Shown: positions 23,585 through 35,889 of the stretch, piece by piece
Numbering within the stretch: position 1 is the stretch's first letter
Layout: every line of letters starts with the position of its first letter
NCBI GenBank assembly: GCA_950106755.1
Contig: OX467092.1
Span: 27,542,582 to 27,606,581, forward strand
DNA length: 64,000 bases
Source: Climacium dendroides
Lineage: Eukaryota > Streptophyta > Bryopsida > Hypnales > Climaciaceae
Direction: 5' to 3'
Made by a program: the position numbers and the translations under genes
The notes under the pieces: model-generated
Told to the model about the DNA's origin: nothing
Databases searched by the model: none
What the model saw: the letters and a program-made list of their open reading frames with translations, nothing else

Positions 23585-24496
23585 TCAATTACAATCTCCA
23601 TCACAATATTGTAGGTCATCCACATGTACTTCGTCTTGTTGTAGACGTTGCAATGCAATTGCCACCACATTAGCTTCTACTTCCACTGCATCACATAAGA
23701 TGGGTGTTTTTGGTATGGGGTCTTCAGACAAGTCAGTGGCTTCGAGTCCGTGAAACTCTGTTGTCTTTCCAAGGGATATGCACTCCACTTCAGTTGTCCC
23801 TTCATGTTCAGAGAACAATCGAACACCTCTCGGTTCCCTACGGAGTACAACTTCCCATCCATGTCTGGCCTTGTCTGATGCAAAAAATACTTGTTCAATG
23901 TGGAGAGGGAATGCAAACAACTGTGCTGAGTAAGGAATCAATCTATCAAAATTCACACTAGTGAATCCATACTCATCACGCTTCATAGTGGCTCCATCGC
24001 CCTTCATGTTTGCAACCACCCAATTGCAATATAGTACCAGTACCTCAAACTGCCCATAATCTACAGATAGGATTTCCTCCACCCACCCTACGTACTCTAG
24101 CTTTGAGTCCTTCATGTTTTTATCTTTTGCGCTTGCTCGACAAAGTTGTTTAAAGGTTGCTGCTATTCCTGAGTCCATTGTTGTCAATTTCTTCTCAATG
24201 CTTCGAACACGAATGTGGTTTCCAAATGCATACATGGAACGATATGACTTTGCTCGATCTGATGGAGGTAACATTAGAGTCCTCACATCTTTGTCCACTT
24301 CTTCTGTACCGACTTCTATAGCTCGTAGCACTGCCTTTGGAAACCAAATATGAAACTTTTCGTCACACATTTCAGTCGGGTACACTACTCGACTTTGATG
24401 TTTTTTACGCCTATACTCTTGTCGCTCTCTTTCACGACGGCGCATGTCATCTTCATACCTCCTACGTCATTCAATAATTGAATGTGTGAGTTCATT
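23585..24496 (-). pseudogene. CACTA transposase, C-terminal exon (DUF4216-like)
   Basis: An approximately 286-residue open frame precedes the stop at 23,585. It contains LEYVGWVEEILSVDYG, VLVLYCNWV, DEYGFTSVNFDRL, AFPLHIEQVFFASD and WEVVLRREPRGVR. These are in the order of the DUF4216 domain at the C-terminus of TNP2-type CACTA transposases, which has the same Y.G.I..L and QVFY.D…W.VVL pattern. An acceptor tcag at about 24,497 would start the exon. Reading from it meets one TGA at about 24,468, which fits CGA decay. The splice phase to the previous exon could not be reconciled, so another small exon or indel may exist between 24,497 and 24,837. Confidence 0.75.
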
Positions 24497-24836
24497 CTGA
24501 TTTACAAACCTAATACTACTTTGAGTCATACATGCACTTACAATACTCGTTGCAGTCATAAATGCAATTAGATTGCTAGGTTTAGTCACAAATGCAATCA
24601 CTGAAGTAGTTAACCAAAAGAAAAATACACTAATGTTGTTCTCACAGAAATGTTAGGACATGACTATGTGTAGTTACAATTTCATATATGACATTTATAT
24701 TGCATTACTAAATGGGAACACAAAGAATGATGGATCTTTTTTCTTCTATGGGATGGAAAAAAACATTATTACTATCAACATTTGATTCTAAATGCTCTTA
24801 TGCAGTAGGAGGGTTATTTCTTTCATACGACCTCAC

Positions 24837-25735
24837 CTCCTCCACTCCTCCAACGGTGCTGCATTGTTCAATACAAACTCGTGAATCCATTGTTGTAGTT
24901 CACTTGATAGGTGGCGTGCTCGTCCATTGCCTTCCAAGATTTCGTCATACATTGATGGATCTTCTTTGTCATCCCACACTCTTCGGGTGGTCACTGTATA
25001 CTCCTGCATGTATTTAGTACAGAACCCCAATGCTTCCACCACAGCGTAGCCTTCAGCCATGCTATCCTCTGGTCGAGCCCGATTCCTAACATATCCTTTT
25101 AGTGTCTTCAAATATCTTTCAATGGGATACATCCAATGTGTATGAACGGGTTTGCAAATTTCTACTTCTTCCACAAGGTGGACAACTAAGTGGCTCATGA
25201 TGTCAAAAAAAGATGGCGGGAACTCTTTCTCCAGCATGCATAATGCTATCACCATATCTGACCTCAATTCCTCAAGAGCATTGGTATCAATGGTCTTAGC
25301 ACATATCCTCCTAAATACACGGCTCAACATAATTATAGCTTTTCGTACCTCCTTTATTAGCACTGTACGAACATTGAGTGGTAAAACTTGTTGCATGAGG
25401 ACATGGTAGTCATGTGATTTCAAACCCTTCATGGTCCCATTCACATGCACACGCTTCTTCAATTGACCCACATATTAGGTGGGTGTTTGCAATGTTCAAA
25501 TTCCATCTACGAAGACCTGACGTTCCTGTTTCGTGAATGTGTAAGATGAACGAGGTAATATGACGCTCCTAGGTTTTTTCCTAGGTATGGGCCAAAAATG
25601 TTTACGTACACCTGCCTCCTTCATGTCCAAACGGACCTCCAAGGAGTCTTTTTCTCTATACAAGGTCTTCAACATATTCTCGGTGATGTTCTTCTCACAA
25701 TGCATGACGTCCAATGTGTGTCGAATCAAAAGGTC
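24837..25735 (-). pseudogene. CACTA transposase, middle exon (end of TNP2 and DUF4218-like)
   Basis: The exon starts after gtgcag with DLLIRHTLDVMHCEKNI, the classic end of the TNP2 catalytic domain (…RHNLDVMHIEKN). It continues through GLKSHDYHVLMQQVLPL, ALCMLEKEFPPSFFDIMSHL and VHTHWMYPIERYLKTLKGYV, the hallmark strings of DUF4218. It ends at AGGAG|GTGAGG. Two nonsense codons near 25,485 and 25,505 (TAA and TGA, from probable CAA and CGA) lie at the linker before GLKSHDYH. The frame is otherwise continuous for 300 codons. In intact elements this protein cuts the CACTA ends in the nucleus. Confidence 0.85.
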
Positions 25736-25933
25736 CTGCACAATGACTTCCAGGTGTTACAAATTGCATACACTATGACTATGTTCAATCATTTCATTCA
25801 TATAACTACCTCTAATATGTCACAATATTTTGATTTATAAGTCAAAAATTGTACTAGACTAGTACATTTCTTATCACTTCGAGAAGCAATTTCATAAATT
25901 ACAAAAAAACATCAAATTCCCACACCTACTTAC

Positions 25934-27491
25934 TTTTCAATACGGCAAGTTATACAGACATGTCCTTCTCTTCACTCCGTGCTTGTGTACTGGATCTACC
26001 AAATTTTCTACTCCATTTTCACGAGACTTTGTCAACCATTCCTCTCGCTCTTCTGCATAGCGAAGTTGTTCTCGACCAGTCATCCTTCTAGGTGGAGGTC
26101 TTACATCCACTTCACCATCAAATGTACCCCTCTGTCGTCTCCGCTGATGAGTCATAGGCAAGTATCGTCTGTGCCCCATATACAAGTTTTTCCTCAAGGC
26201 TTTAGAACGCCTAGTTACTATATGTGGCCCACATACAGGACATGCTCTATATCCTTTTGTTACTTGACCTGAGATTAATCCATATGCTGGAAAGTCATTC
26301 ACCGTCCACATGAGAATGCCATGTAACTTGAATGATTTCACTACTGAGTTTTTGCAAGATCCGTCCAAGCAATCAACCCCTCTCCATAGTTCTTGAAGCT
26401 CCTCAATCAATGGTGCCAAGTACACATCTATGTTCTTCTCTGTTACACTCTCTTTTCCTGAAATGATTAACGTAAGCATCATAAAGAAATTTTTTGTCAC
26501 CAACCAAGGGGGAAGATTGTAGTTCAGCATAATCATTGGCCAAGTTGAATGGCTAAGGCTTTGGTTCTGAAATGGATTCACACCATCCAATGCCAAGCCA
26601 AGTCTGACATTGCGATCGTCTTCAGCAAACCATTGCCACTTGTTGTTCACATGATTCCAAGCCTTGGAATCTACAATCGATCTCATTACCTTGTCTTTGC
26701 TTTTCCCACCTACATGCCATTTCATGAGCTCCGCCAACTGTGTATTGCTATACATTCTTCTTAATCGTGGAATCAAAGGGAAGTGTCTCAATACTTTCAC
26801 TGGTACACTGTTGGAGTTCTCTACATATCGGGATTTGTGGCAAGTAGGGCACTCTACTGCGTCCTCTAGTTCGTTGCGGAACAAACAACATCCATCTCTA
26901 CACGCATGTATGGAATTGTATGACAACCCCAACTTCATCAAGAGACTTTTGGCTTCATAAAATGATTTGGGAAGTGAATTCTCTTTTGGTAATATGGTCT
27001 CTGTCAACAACTTCAGCAACTCATCAACAAAACTATTAGAGACACCATGAGTAGTGCAGTTCACTAGTCACTAGCAACATGAGTGTGGACATCAAACGGT
27101 TGGAATCGCTTCCCACGTACAAAGGAGTTTGTGCTTCTCGCAAAAGAACATTCATATCTACGCCAGTTACATCTTCCATGTTGGTTGAAGTCCCCTCTCT
27201 CTCCATCCGGTCATTGTTGGCATCCACTTGCTCGTCAAGATTGTTAGTGTATAAACCTCGTAAACCATTTCTCCTCAAACCATCTTCATCTGTTGCATCC
27301 TCAAGTGTATCCATAATAATATTCTCAATTCCTTCTCCACGGACATGTATGTTGTCATACTTATTAAAACACTCTGTTACCATACGGAGCACATCCACCT
27401 CTCCAACATTTGGAGAGGGGTCTCGTTGAACAGGCTCTCCTCGAACACTTCTTCGTTTATGCAATTGGAGGTCCACAGGAGCATAGTCATC
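25934..27491 (-). pseudogene. CACTA transposase, TNP2 catalytic exon
   Basis: It begins after ctatag with a charged linker and then matches transposase family tnp2. Motifs in order are PLYVGSDSNRL, NSLPKSFYEAKSLL, IHACRDGCCLFRNE, ECPTCHKSRY, LALDGVNPFQNQSLSHSTWP, YNLPPWLVTKNFF, NIDVYLAPLIEEL, NDFPAYGLISGQV and GYRACPVCG. It ends KRRTCLYNLPY followed by TGA and AAA|GTAAGT, where relatives have LPYWK, so TGG became TGA. A 7-bp tandem duplication (tcactag twice, 27061-27074) shifts the frame by one inside the N-terminal part. Removing one copy joins the two open frames exactly. The asparagine-aspartate of NDFPAY and the aspartate of LDGVNPF are retained. The exon is in phase with the upstream SET exon. 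Confidence 0.88.
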
Positions 27492-27994
27492 CTATAGTAG
27501 TCCATGTGTACCACATGCACATATAAGTTTATTGTAAAATTAATAATTGGAACATGCAAACTTGTGGGACGTGATCATAATAAAATATAGCATTCTGTAC
27601 TAGTGGATAATGATCATGAACATTTCAATTAGCACTCCAAATAGGATTTCTTAAGTCAAAGAAATGATTATCAATTTTAGTTTTCATAAATTGGCAAATA
27701 AATCAATTTTCATTAATTCATTGTATGCTTAGGATGAATTAAAAATAATTATCATTTTCCCTTACTACGTCATGAATACACAATTTCATGTTCATGTTCT
27801 ACTTTCCCATAAGGCCAAAACACATGTAAACAATTGACACTATCTGGCACTCTACCATCATATTCCACTACATATAGTGGGCCTCAATAACATTGTTAAC
27901 TACACAATATGACTGAATACGAAGTGTGACTAAGTATAGTTTTTTAGAAAAATTCAATGATCCTATTCATTTGACAATACGTTTTTTAATTTAC

Positions 27995-28579
27995 ATAGTA
28001 ATGTGCATAGAGTTCCTCTCCAGCCACAATATCCCTTGACGCTATTGTCATTACATATCCCCACTCCAAGTTGTTCCATGGTTTGGGCAGCATGCGAAAC
28101 TCCCACATGACGTTCCCTAACTCCTCTCGACCTATAGAACTATTAATAAATCCGGTTACATTTCCCTTCAATACATCTCTGTCTATATACAAGTCCGGCT
28201 CAACTTCCATCACATATGACTTCATGCGAGGTTGTCCCTCCTTCAAAATTTTATACTCTGCTAGTGTATACTGGGGTCCTACAAAGGGAAGTAACTCTTC
28301 CCCTTTTTTTGCGGGTTGTAGGGCAAAAAGACCCCAACCCATGAAAGGAAACGTTGATACCTTCACATCCCAATTTCTTTGCCAATAGGAAAATATTATT
28401 AGTTTCGGTATGGAACCATCACACCACTATCCATCATACACATTTGACCTCCACTTCTCTAAAGCCACTACTCTTCTAGACGTTCCTTTCAGTGTGTCAT
28501 TCGTTGAAGTATGTGTCTCTCTTACAAATGTTTGTAAAGAAACCAAAGAGGAGGCTTCCACATAGGGTCTCCACAAGGC
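27995..28579 (-). pseudogene. SET-domain exon inside the CACTA transposase gene
   Basis: A 195-codon exon between acceptor tgtgtag| and donor TAT|GTAAAT, phase 0 at both ends. It is preceded by a phase-0 donor (ATCTTG|GTAAGG, 28,683) and followed by a phase-0 acceptor (27,491). The last 130 residues form a SET domain: FMGWGLFALQPAKKGEEL, VGPQYTLAEY, YVMEVEPDLYID, GNVTGFINSS, LGNVMWEF, YVMTIASRDIVAGEELYAHYY. SET domains transfer methyl groups from S-adenosylmethionine to lysine. The usual NHS motif is NSS here, so the histidine is missing, while the substrate-side tyrosines are retained. The 65 residues before it match nothing I know. One TAG at about 28,391 interrupts the exon. If the donor is not used, the frame ends at TAA 27,986, giving a separate SET protein. 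Confidence 0.75.
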
Positions 28580-28682
28580 CTACACAAGTCATTGAAACTT
28601 TAATAAAACAATGTAGAGGTATATTATTGACAAAAGCATAGTGTTTTTTTAATAAACAATTCATTACTTTCAATGTCCTTAC

Positions 28683-28955
28683 CAAGATAGAGGTCATAAA
28701 AGTTGGGTCCCTCTTCTTGCTGCGAAGATGTTTTCGGATTGTACGTCTATCAAGCACTTTTCCTCCTGCACACTTCATGCAGGGGCACGGGTACTTTGTT
28801 AGACGCATGTTATCTGCTTGAATTTCTTCTTCTTGCCATAATCGTAGCTCTTGCAAACTTTGAAGCTTCCCCTCAGACATGTTGTGTACTTCCCTGATAT
28901 GCACTACAAAGAAAATGTCAATGTCATATATTTCAATCACTTCTGGATTAGTCAT
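28683..28955 (-). CDS. CACTA transposase N-terminal exon (CPC-type zinc-binding, Transpos_assoc-like)
   Basis: From ATG at 28,955 the frame runs to donor ATCTTG|GTAAGG. The core, KYPCPCMKCAGGKVLDRR followed by IRKHLRSKKRDP, matches the C-P-C..C…HL pattern of the transposase-associated domain at the N-terminus of CACTA transposases, a presumed zinc-binding DNA-contact module. A possible acceptor (tatcag|GGAAG at 28,893) means the first 20 codons may belong to an upstream intron. The exon is phase 0, open throughout, and splices in frame to the SET exon. Confidence 0.7.
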
Positions 28956-29094
28956 AATTGAACATTAACATGACTATTGCAATATGGCTATGACTACTTC
29001 AGAGTCATAAAAATTGTTTACAATGACTACGTTCATTCCTGTGAATGCCTAAACTTTACTCGGTATAGTCTTAGAAGTCTACGTACAATTCAAG

Positions 29095-29430
29095 TTACAT
29101 GACATGACTAAATACAGTTATATAAGTCAACATATTACTCAACTTACATGACATGACTGACTACAGTCATATAAATGGACATACAACTCATGTTACATGA
29201 CATGACTAACTACAGTCATATAAGTCGACATACAACTCATGTTACATGGCATGACTTGATACAATCATGTTAATCGAGATACAACTGAAGTTACATGACA
29301 TGACTTGGTACAGTCATATAAGTTGAAATACAACTCACATTACATGACATGAGTCGGTACTGTCATGTTCGTCGAGATACAACTCAGGTTACATGATATG
29401 CCTAGGCATAGTGATGTGACTTCGCTCACA
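29095..29430. repeat. About six tandem 60-bp units
   Basis: Units of the form acatgacatgactnactac followed by agtcatataagtcgacatac and aactcatgtt repeat with decay. They contain paired gact…agtc half-sites, a variant of the subterminal motif of the same CACTA. They lie just upstream of the transposase start, so they could act as a binding array at its promoter. Confidence 0.75.
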
Positions 29431-32218
29431 TCACCAACTATATGTCTACGCTGGATGCCAAGAACATTCCAACATTTTAAGTATAATTTGGTATTTCATA
29501 CCAACGCACAGTGCAATGGGACAATACGAGGACCACCAACAGAAAGGCCAGACATCCTTTTCTATTAAGTATGGAAAATGCCTGTTTCGTAGCCTACTCA
29601 AAAATAGGCATTGTGGCGAACTGTGGCAAAGTGGGCCACCTACACTAACAACACAGATATACCTAACAACACGTGGGAACATAGAGCTCATACTAAGACT
29701 ACTATTGCTGCACACCTGTAGTTAACCCCTGAGCACCTCTTGCCCTGAAAAAGGGGCACTACTCTAAATTCAAAGAAGATCTTATAACTTCACAAATCCA
29801 ATGCATACTACCTTGGGTTTACTTAAGGGAAATAAGAGTACCATATGGAGGTCTGCCAAGTGGGGTTGGACGTGTACATCATTGGTAAATGGAATGGGTG
29901 GCCTTTGTTATCTGGAAGGGTACAAGAAAATTGCTACTTTTCTCTTCGAATGAGTTCCAAGATAATAGGGCCACTGCTTCTGGCCGGTTGCAAATGCTTG
30001 GGGTATGACATCTCTAATTCAATTTCTTTGCATATGTTTGTAGTGCAAGGTGATTGACTTACGTGTAAGTCAATCCTATACCTAGCTGCCGCTCTGTTTA
30101 AGTGTTTCAAACTTCGTTGCCATTCATTTAAGGTTCGACTTTGATGATTTCAGACACTAAACTCAATCCTAAATTGGGCAAGTGACCCAGAACTTCTTCC
30201 TACTCTTGTGGCTATAATTTCAGGAGCATTTGATGCTTCTCCCTATTGAAGATTCTATAAAACTAACCTTACGGAAGAAAGCAACTACTAGTAATAACGT
30301 ATGAATCTACCAAAACCGAATTCAAGACAATACAAAGAGGTAATGGATTGGCATGTGAAGACGAGTACCTCCTCTAAGAAATAGGCAGAGCACGCCCCAA
30401 CGTCTTCGTAAAAAGAAAGATCCACCAAAATTGATGAAAGGGAAGATCCACCAAAAAATTCTCCACATCAGTTTCAATGAGTTTGGATTAGAGAACATGA
30501 ACAGTACCAGCACCTTTGGAACATGCCTATCAGTGATGCATAGTTACGCGTCTTCAATCATTAATATCTGATTTCCATTGCATACGAGGTTAATGTTATG
30601 ATATAGAATTCAAACTGAAATCCTAAAATCTAAAACAATTGACAAATTTTAATTTCCAGAATGATGGTGAGAGTCTACGAATTGTTACATCTTATTGGTC
30701 AACAATACGGTAGCTATATTCTTAATGGCTTCACTTGTTCTTATAGTGCGTGCATTTTGAACTCCAAACCATAAATATTTAATGGTCAAGAACATGGTGG
30801 CATCAATCTTTTGCCTTCAATTCTACTCATGATGCCTAGTTCAACTTGAATTCAGGAACGTGAAACTTAAATTAAGAATGAGGATACACAAGGGATCAGA
30901 ATTTATGACGGTTTTAAGTTCCTAGTTTCCATGGAGGATGCAAAAATGCCAGGCCAAATTTCCAAATTTTGATCAATCCTCGTTGATCTTGACCTTGTCC
31001 ACAGCACACAAGTAATCATGAATACGAATTCAATAAGCAGAACATCAAGTTCATGCATTACATGAAAAAACTTCAAAATTGGAGGTGAAGGCATTGCAAC
31101 TCCTCTCACTAGATTCTTGATTCGTGATTGTTATTTCAAAAATTGTTTTGGGATTCACATTCGATCAATCAATCCAAACTTTGCACCCCCAACGATCGAA
31201 TTCAAGAATTCAGCCACGTTTCTTCTCTTTGAATTTTTCCTTAGCTTTTTAGATTCTTGATGAATGTGATGCCTTTATGCGATTCACTGACCGAAACTCA
31301 CAAATCTGCTAACCACCGGTACCATGTCAAACCGACATACAGTAACAATGAAAATGATTCAAGACCCACACCAACTTCAAGGGACTCCTGCGTATGAAGT
31401 TGGAACTTGTGGAAACGTAGTTCTATGAAATCTATCACCCTTCAGTTGAACCATCAGAGTGATCCATACTGTATGAGACCTGAGACCCTAAACCCTAAAC
31501 CAACCCTAAAAAATACTAAAACCTTGCATGGCTTATCATTTGGAAGTTGCAATCATGCCGTGGAATGACCTTTGAAAATTCATGTACAATTAATTGTTAT
31601 ATTGATGAGCTGACTCCGAATGATACCATTTCTATGATAGCTATGCACGTTTTTTGCAAGGTCTTCAACTGGTTTGATTGTAATGATCGTAAAATTGACA
31701 AAATTTCTACAAATTTGCAATATCATACTCCTATCTAGAACCTCAGACCGACATTGATTAGTCTTAGCTTATACCAGTCTAAGTTCAGAGAGCTCTGTAG
31801 ACGCAAATGTCTAGGTTTCCTTCAACATAGTGTCAGAGCTCTGAAATGGTAGATTATTACGTATTGGCGTGACCATTTCGGGAAGAGAAGTGATGAGCTC
31901 GAGTCATGCCCACTCTGGTTGGTTGTAATGTATTCCTGAGGATGTGGTTTGTTATTGGTGCTACCTTTGACTCAACAAATTAAAGTGATTCAATCGTTCC
32001 AATTCACAAATTTTCCAAGTTTGACTGTCTAAGTTGCTATCTGTTTGATTTCAAAATGCTGGAGTGAGATAAGGGATCGATTAGCAACAACTTCTCTAGT
32101 TAGATTTCCTGCCAACAGTTGAAGGTCAAAGCGGCAAACATCATTCCCTTCCATCAACTTCATGGCTAACTACGTGAATGTGTTCACGGCCATAGAGTCC
32201 ACCACATACCCTATGGAT

Positions 32219-32465
32219 GAGCTTGGTTTAGAAATAAGGAAGGAGGAAAATCCTTACATGGAAGTGTCGCAGGAGGGATTGCTGCCATCCAGAGAGCATG
32301 CGGGAGTGAGAAACAAGGAATCTGCACGCTAGTTGTACTGCAAGCCGCTTGGATTCTCACTAAGTTCAAAGCTTACGAAACAGGGGAAGGAAGGACTTTC
32401 AGGGTGATCACGAGAGACGGCAAATGTATCTTCATCGAACCGCAAACTCCTCCACAGATTTCTTG
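32219..32465 (+). pseudogene. Unrecognised peptide-coding remnant (possible captured exon)
   Basis: An approximately 80-codon stretch without a start codon has balanced, protein-like composition. It reads SLHGSVAGGIAAIQRACGS, then CTLVVLQAAWILTKFKAYE, then GRTFRVITRDGKCIFIEPQ, and stops with TGA at 32,463. It does not look like repeat translation. I cannot assign a family. Its position in the central region of the CACTA makes gene-fragment capture a reasonable guess. Confidence 0.35.
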
Positions 32466-34947
32466 ACTCATGGATGTCTCTAAGGATTCTCTGTGAATGG
32501 AACCCACCTGCACAGGCAAAACAACTTGAATCTCAGCCTCCACACCCTAAACCAAGAAAGAAATAATACTTGACCAAAGTTCCCAGATGACCGAGAATTC
32601 AGGGGCCCAACAATTCCTGCGAGAGATCGGTGAACAAAGATGAACACATTTGCATGCAGTGCGACGGAAGAAGCCACCACAGAGAAAATTCTATTTTTAG
32701 ATGATGTTTGTTCCGTAAAGTCTGGCAGCACTTCACTTTTCGGGGGACTTCTTTGTGTGAAGCTCCAGTGCCCCAGTGACAGTGCTATTTTAGCACCTAC
32801 TAATCGGTCCCACTGCATTCATGACTTGGGGGCCGCCCCTCCAGTTCCGACTCAAGCGCAGGTTCAGGTACCCAACAACTTGCGACTTCTTTCCTTCAGC
32901 AGTGGAGTACTCTTGTTTTTCCTTCGCTGGTTGACTAGGTTTCCAACGTTTTCCTGAGCTATCTTCCCGGCTATCTTGGTTTGCCAAGCACCGGCATGAG
33001 ACTCCGTAGGCCGTGAACATTTGCTTGTAAGCCACGACTTCAATATGATTTGATTTGCTTCTTTGTCGTTGTTGTTCCGCCTCTCCCTTTCCTGTTGAGT
33101 TGCTGTTGTTCCCCCCTTTGCAAGCCATATTGACCACCGGTGAGAAGTGCATCGACACTTCGATGGTAGTGGTCTGTTGGGTTGCCAAGGTCCTTGAGTG
33201 CATGTTGCCGACTCCGGGACCGACATCGTAACGATGGAGAGACTAGTGAGTTCACCATTTATGGTGATGAGTAATTGGTATTTGTATTTATAGCAAGCAC
33301 AACTGGAGTATGAACACTTTGAACAGGCCAGCCGGTAGCAGACTTGACTCGCTTCTGTTGTATGGAAGCTCACTTAGCTTGGATTTGATGTGCCATTTTG
33401 TCTTTCGGAGATGACTACTAGCTCCTGCTTGCCCGAATTCTTATCGATGTTGTAGTGCGACCTCAATCTGATTCGATAACTAGCTTGTGAGCAATGGAGG
33501 TCTAGAGCTGGTACAGAACTAGACCGAGCTAGATAAGTGTAGGAAGTGCTTGGTCATATACTTAGCAGCCGAGTTCTTGAGTCACCAACGTCCAGGTGAC
33601 TGTTAATTGGAGGTGAATTTCCTTACTCAATCGGTGGTAGAGGCAATAATTCAATACGAAGTCCTCTCAAGTGATTAGCCTGGTCATGGACTACATTGAT
33701 ATCAATTGAATTCTGTGTTGGAGGGACAGTAATTCTTCGAACTGGAGATTGCTCAACTGTGGACTTATATATGAAGGTAGTACTTGAGAGTCGGGTTGGC
33801 ATTCAGAGCTGTCTCTATGCCAGTATTCCTTGGCACCAGCTTGCAAACTGACAACTATAAGCCAAACATTGCTTTAGTTACAAGCTCCACACTTTTCGCT
33901 AAGTGTACGTGAAGCTATGCTGTAAAATGACTAGTACTTATTGTCTGTTTGAATTTATTTTCTCTATTTTTGAACCATTTTGAGGTGAATTATCTGACCT
34001 TGCTTGTGTGGCACCCTATCCAGGTCGTCTGTATGATGTCTAGACTTTCCCTTTTCCAGCAACGTGGAATTTTGTTTGAATTTCCGAGTGACCAAATTGT
34101 GAGCTCGAAGCAGCATCCGGTTTCCCTGTTTGCGATTACCTTTCCGTATGTGTGTGCACGGTAGGGATGATGGATGTATATGAATCTCTGGGATTTTGCT
34201 TACTGTGTGTCTGCACTGCGTCAACATCTACGGAGCGAGCTTGGACTTCCGGCCTCACGCGGTACGGTACTGGAGTCGCTTTAAATCAGTTTGTATGCGA
34301 AGCCTCCATCCCTGCATATGTCCAGAGATATTGTGAATGGTGTACAATGAAGGTTGAGTTACCATCAGCGCTTGCTTGGAAGTACCTTCAGTTTGTAACG
34401 CCAACGTCCCCATGTTTTTGACATCGCCTTGCCTGGAGCCTACAGCGTTTGAAGACCACGTACGGTATGCATTTCCCTACTTGTTCGTTTTTTAACCATT
34501 TTCTCCTTGAACCCCGTTCGTAAGGTTCATTTCGTTCTGTACTATGATGCAGTCATCACTTTTGAGTAGGAAAGTAGCGTGCACTTGGTGTGTGCTGCTG
34601 TATGGTTATCAGTTCACAAGTGGTGAGATTCTTGTCAGCATTTAGAGCGTTTCTGATGAAAGTTTTTTCAGATTGTTGAGGCTGTTTCAACCGTATTTAC
34701 TTTTTTCTTTTTTTTCCACTTTGCTCTTGCAGTGCTATATTGGCGATAGAGGAAATAATAAGCTATACTGGTGATTCTTTAGAGCAAGCGTATTTGCTCT
34801 TTTTAGGGCAATGCAGTGCAACATTTTTATTACAAGTACGTTAATGCACATCACCTGTTATTTGTTTATTTACAGTGGACATTTATGGGAGGCAATCCAT
34901 TCCTAACCACTTAAGCGAATTTGCACATCTGTGTGGTGATTCAGATT

Positions 34948-34960
34948 AGTGGGAGAATGT
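34948..34960 (+). other. Candidate polypurine tract/LTR start of a copia-like relic
   Basis: agtgggagaa is directly followed by TGTTGAAATGTG, the usual junction of a plant Ty1/copia polypurine tract with its 3' LTR. No pol coding sequence was recognised upstream and the LTR's end was not found, so it is at most a remnant. Confidence 0.3.
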
Positions 34961-35889
34961 TGAAATGTGCTGAAATAGAATTTGGGAGGTTTTCTGAAAT
35001 TTTCATATTTTTTTGACATAAAATGGATTTACTATGAATTATTTACCTCAAAACAGTGTTCCTCCCATACTGGTGATGTAGGACTTGTTTTTCTTGACCA
35101 TGGCTTCACAACAACATCAATGAAGGGTTGCTTACAATATTGAGAGACTTGTAAACAATCATAATTCATAGCAATTGTTCCAAGTCATTCATTACTATTC
35201 ATCTCTTCATGTATCGAAAGAGCACACCCTACACTGCAAGAATTTGGGATTAATTAGGAATGGCTTGCCTCCCATAGTGTTGTGTATTGTCGTTGTTTTT
35301 CTTGTTTGTTTGTTCATTTGGGATTTGTAGGGAAGCCACATGCAGTTCTCTTTCTTCATTTAGTAAGAAGCAATCATTGTAGGTGTTTTTAGTCATTTAT
35401 ATTGGTCACGTAAATTCAAACAATTGTCTACAAGGGAATGAATTTTTTCCCTACTTACAATCTTCTTCAATATAATTGAGTTTAGGAAGGTGCATGCTAT
35501 TCAATGAGCGATTGGACATTAGGAATAAAATTATCTATAAGTTTGTGTATTTCTGTTCTCATATATGGCCTTCAAATAATATTGTCGCATAGTCAGAGTA
35601 CAGGGGCTCTAAAAAAGTAAAAAAGGTTTTCAACGTTGTGCATGCATTGAATTGTGCTATGAATATCAATTCAATGTATTATTGTTTAGTACAATGATTT
35701 TCAATTTCTTGCGTATTTGTAGTTTCTAATTTAAAGAGGTATTATGTAGTGTTCTCTTATTGTTTCCTATTATTAATATATACGGATGAAAAATATATTA
35801 GCATTAATGTCTGAGACGTCACTATTGTACTAAGATGCAATTTTTTTCCTTTCCAAGTAGGATTGTTTGATGTAAACAAGCACAATAGC

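Larger units (their letters stand above)
29431..35889. other. Central region between the divergent CACTA genes; no recognised gene
   Basis: This 6.4-kb stretch separates the leftward transposase gene from the rightward TNPA-like gene and so must contain both promoters. Base composition is more even than the flanks at 31.8-34.4 kb, and several frames of 80-170 codons occur on both strands without any family signature I recognise. It may contain captured host DNA. Specific remnants are listed separately. Confidence 0.45.

Noticed and set aside
32480..33373. ORFs of 112-169 aa on the minus strand (and overlapping plus-strand frames)
   Set aside because: They overlap each other in different phases and show no domain signature; coding potential is unproven.
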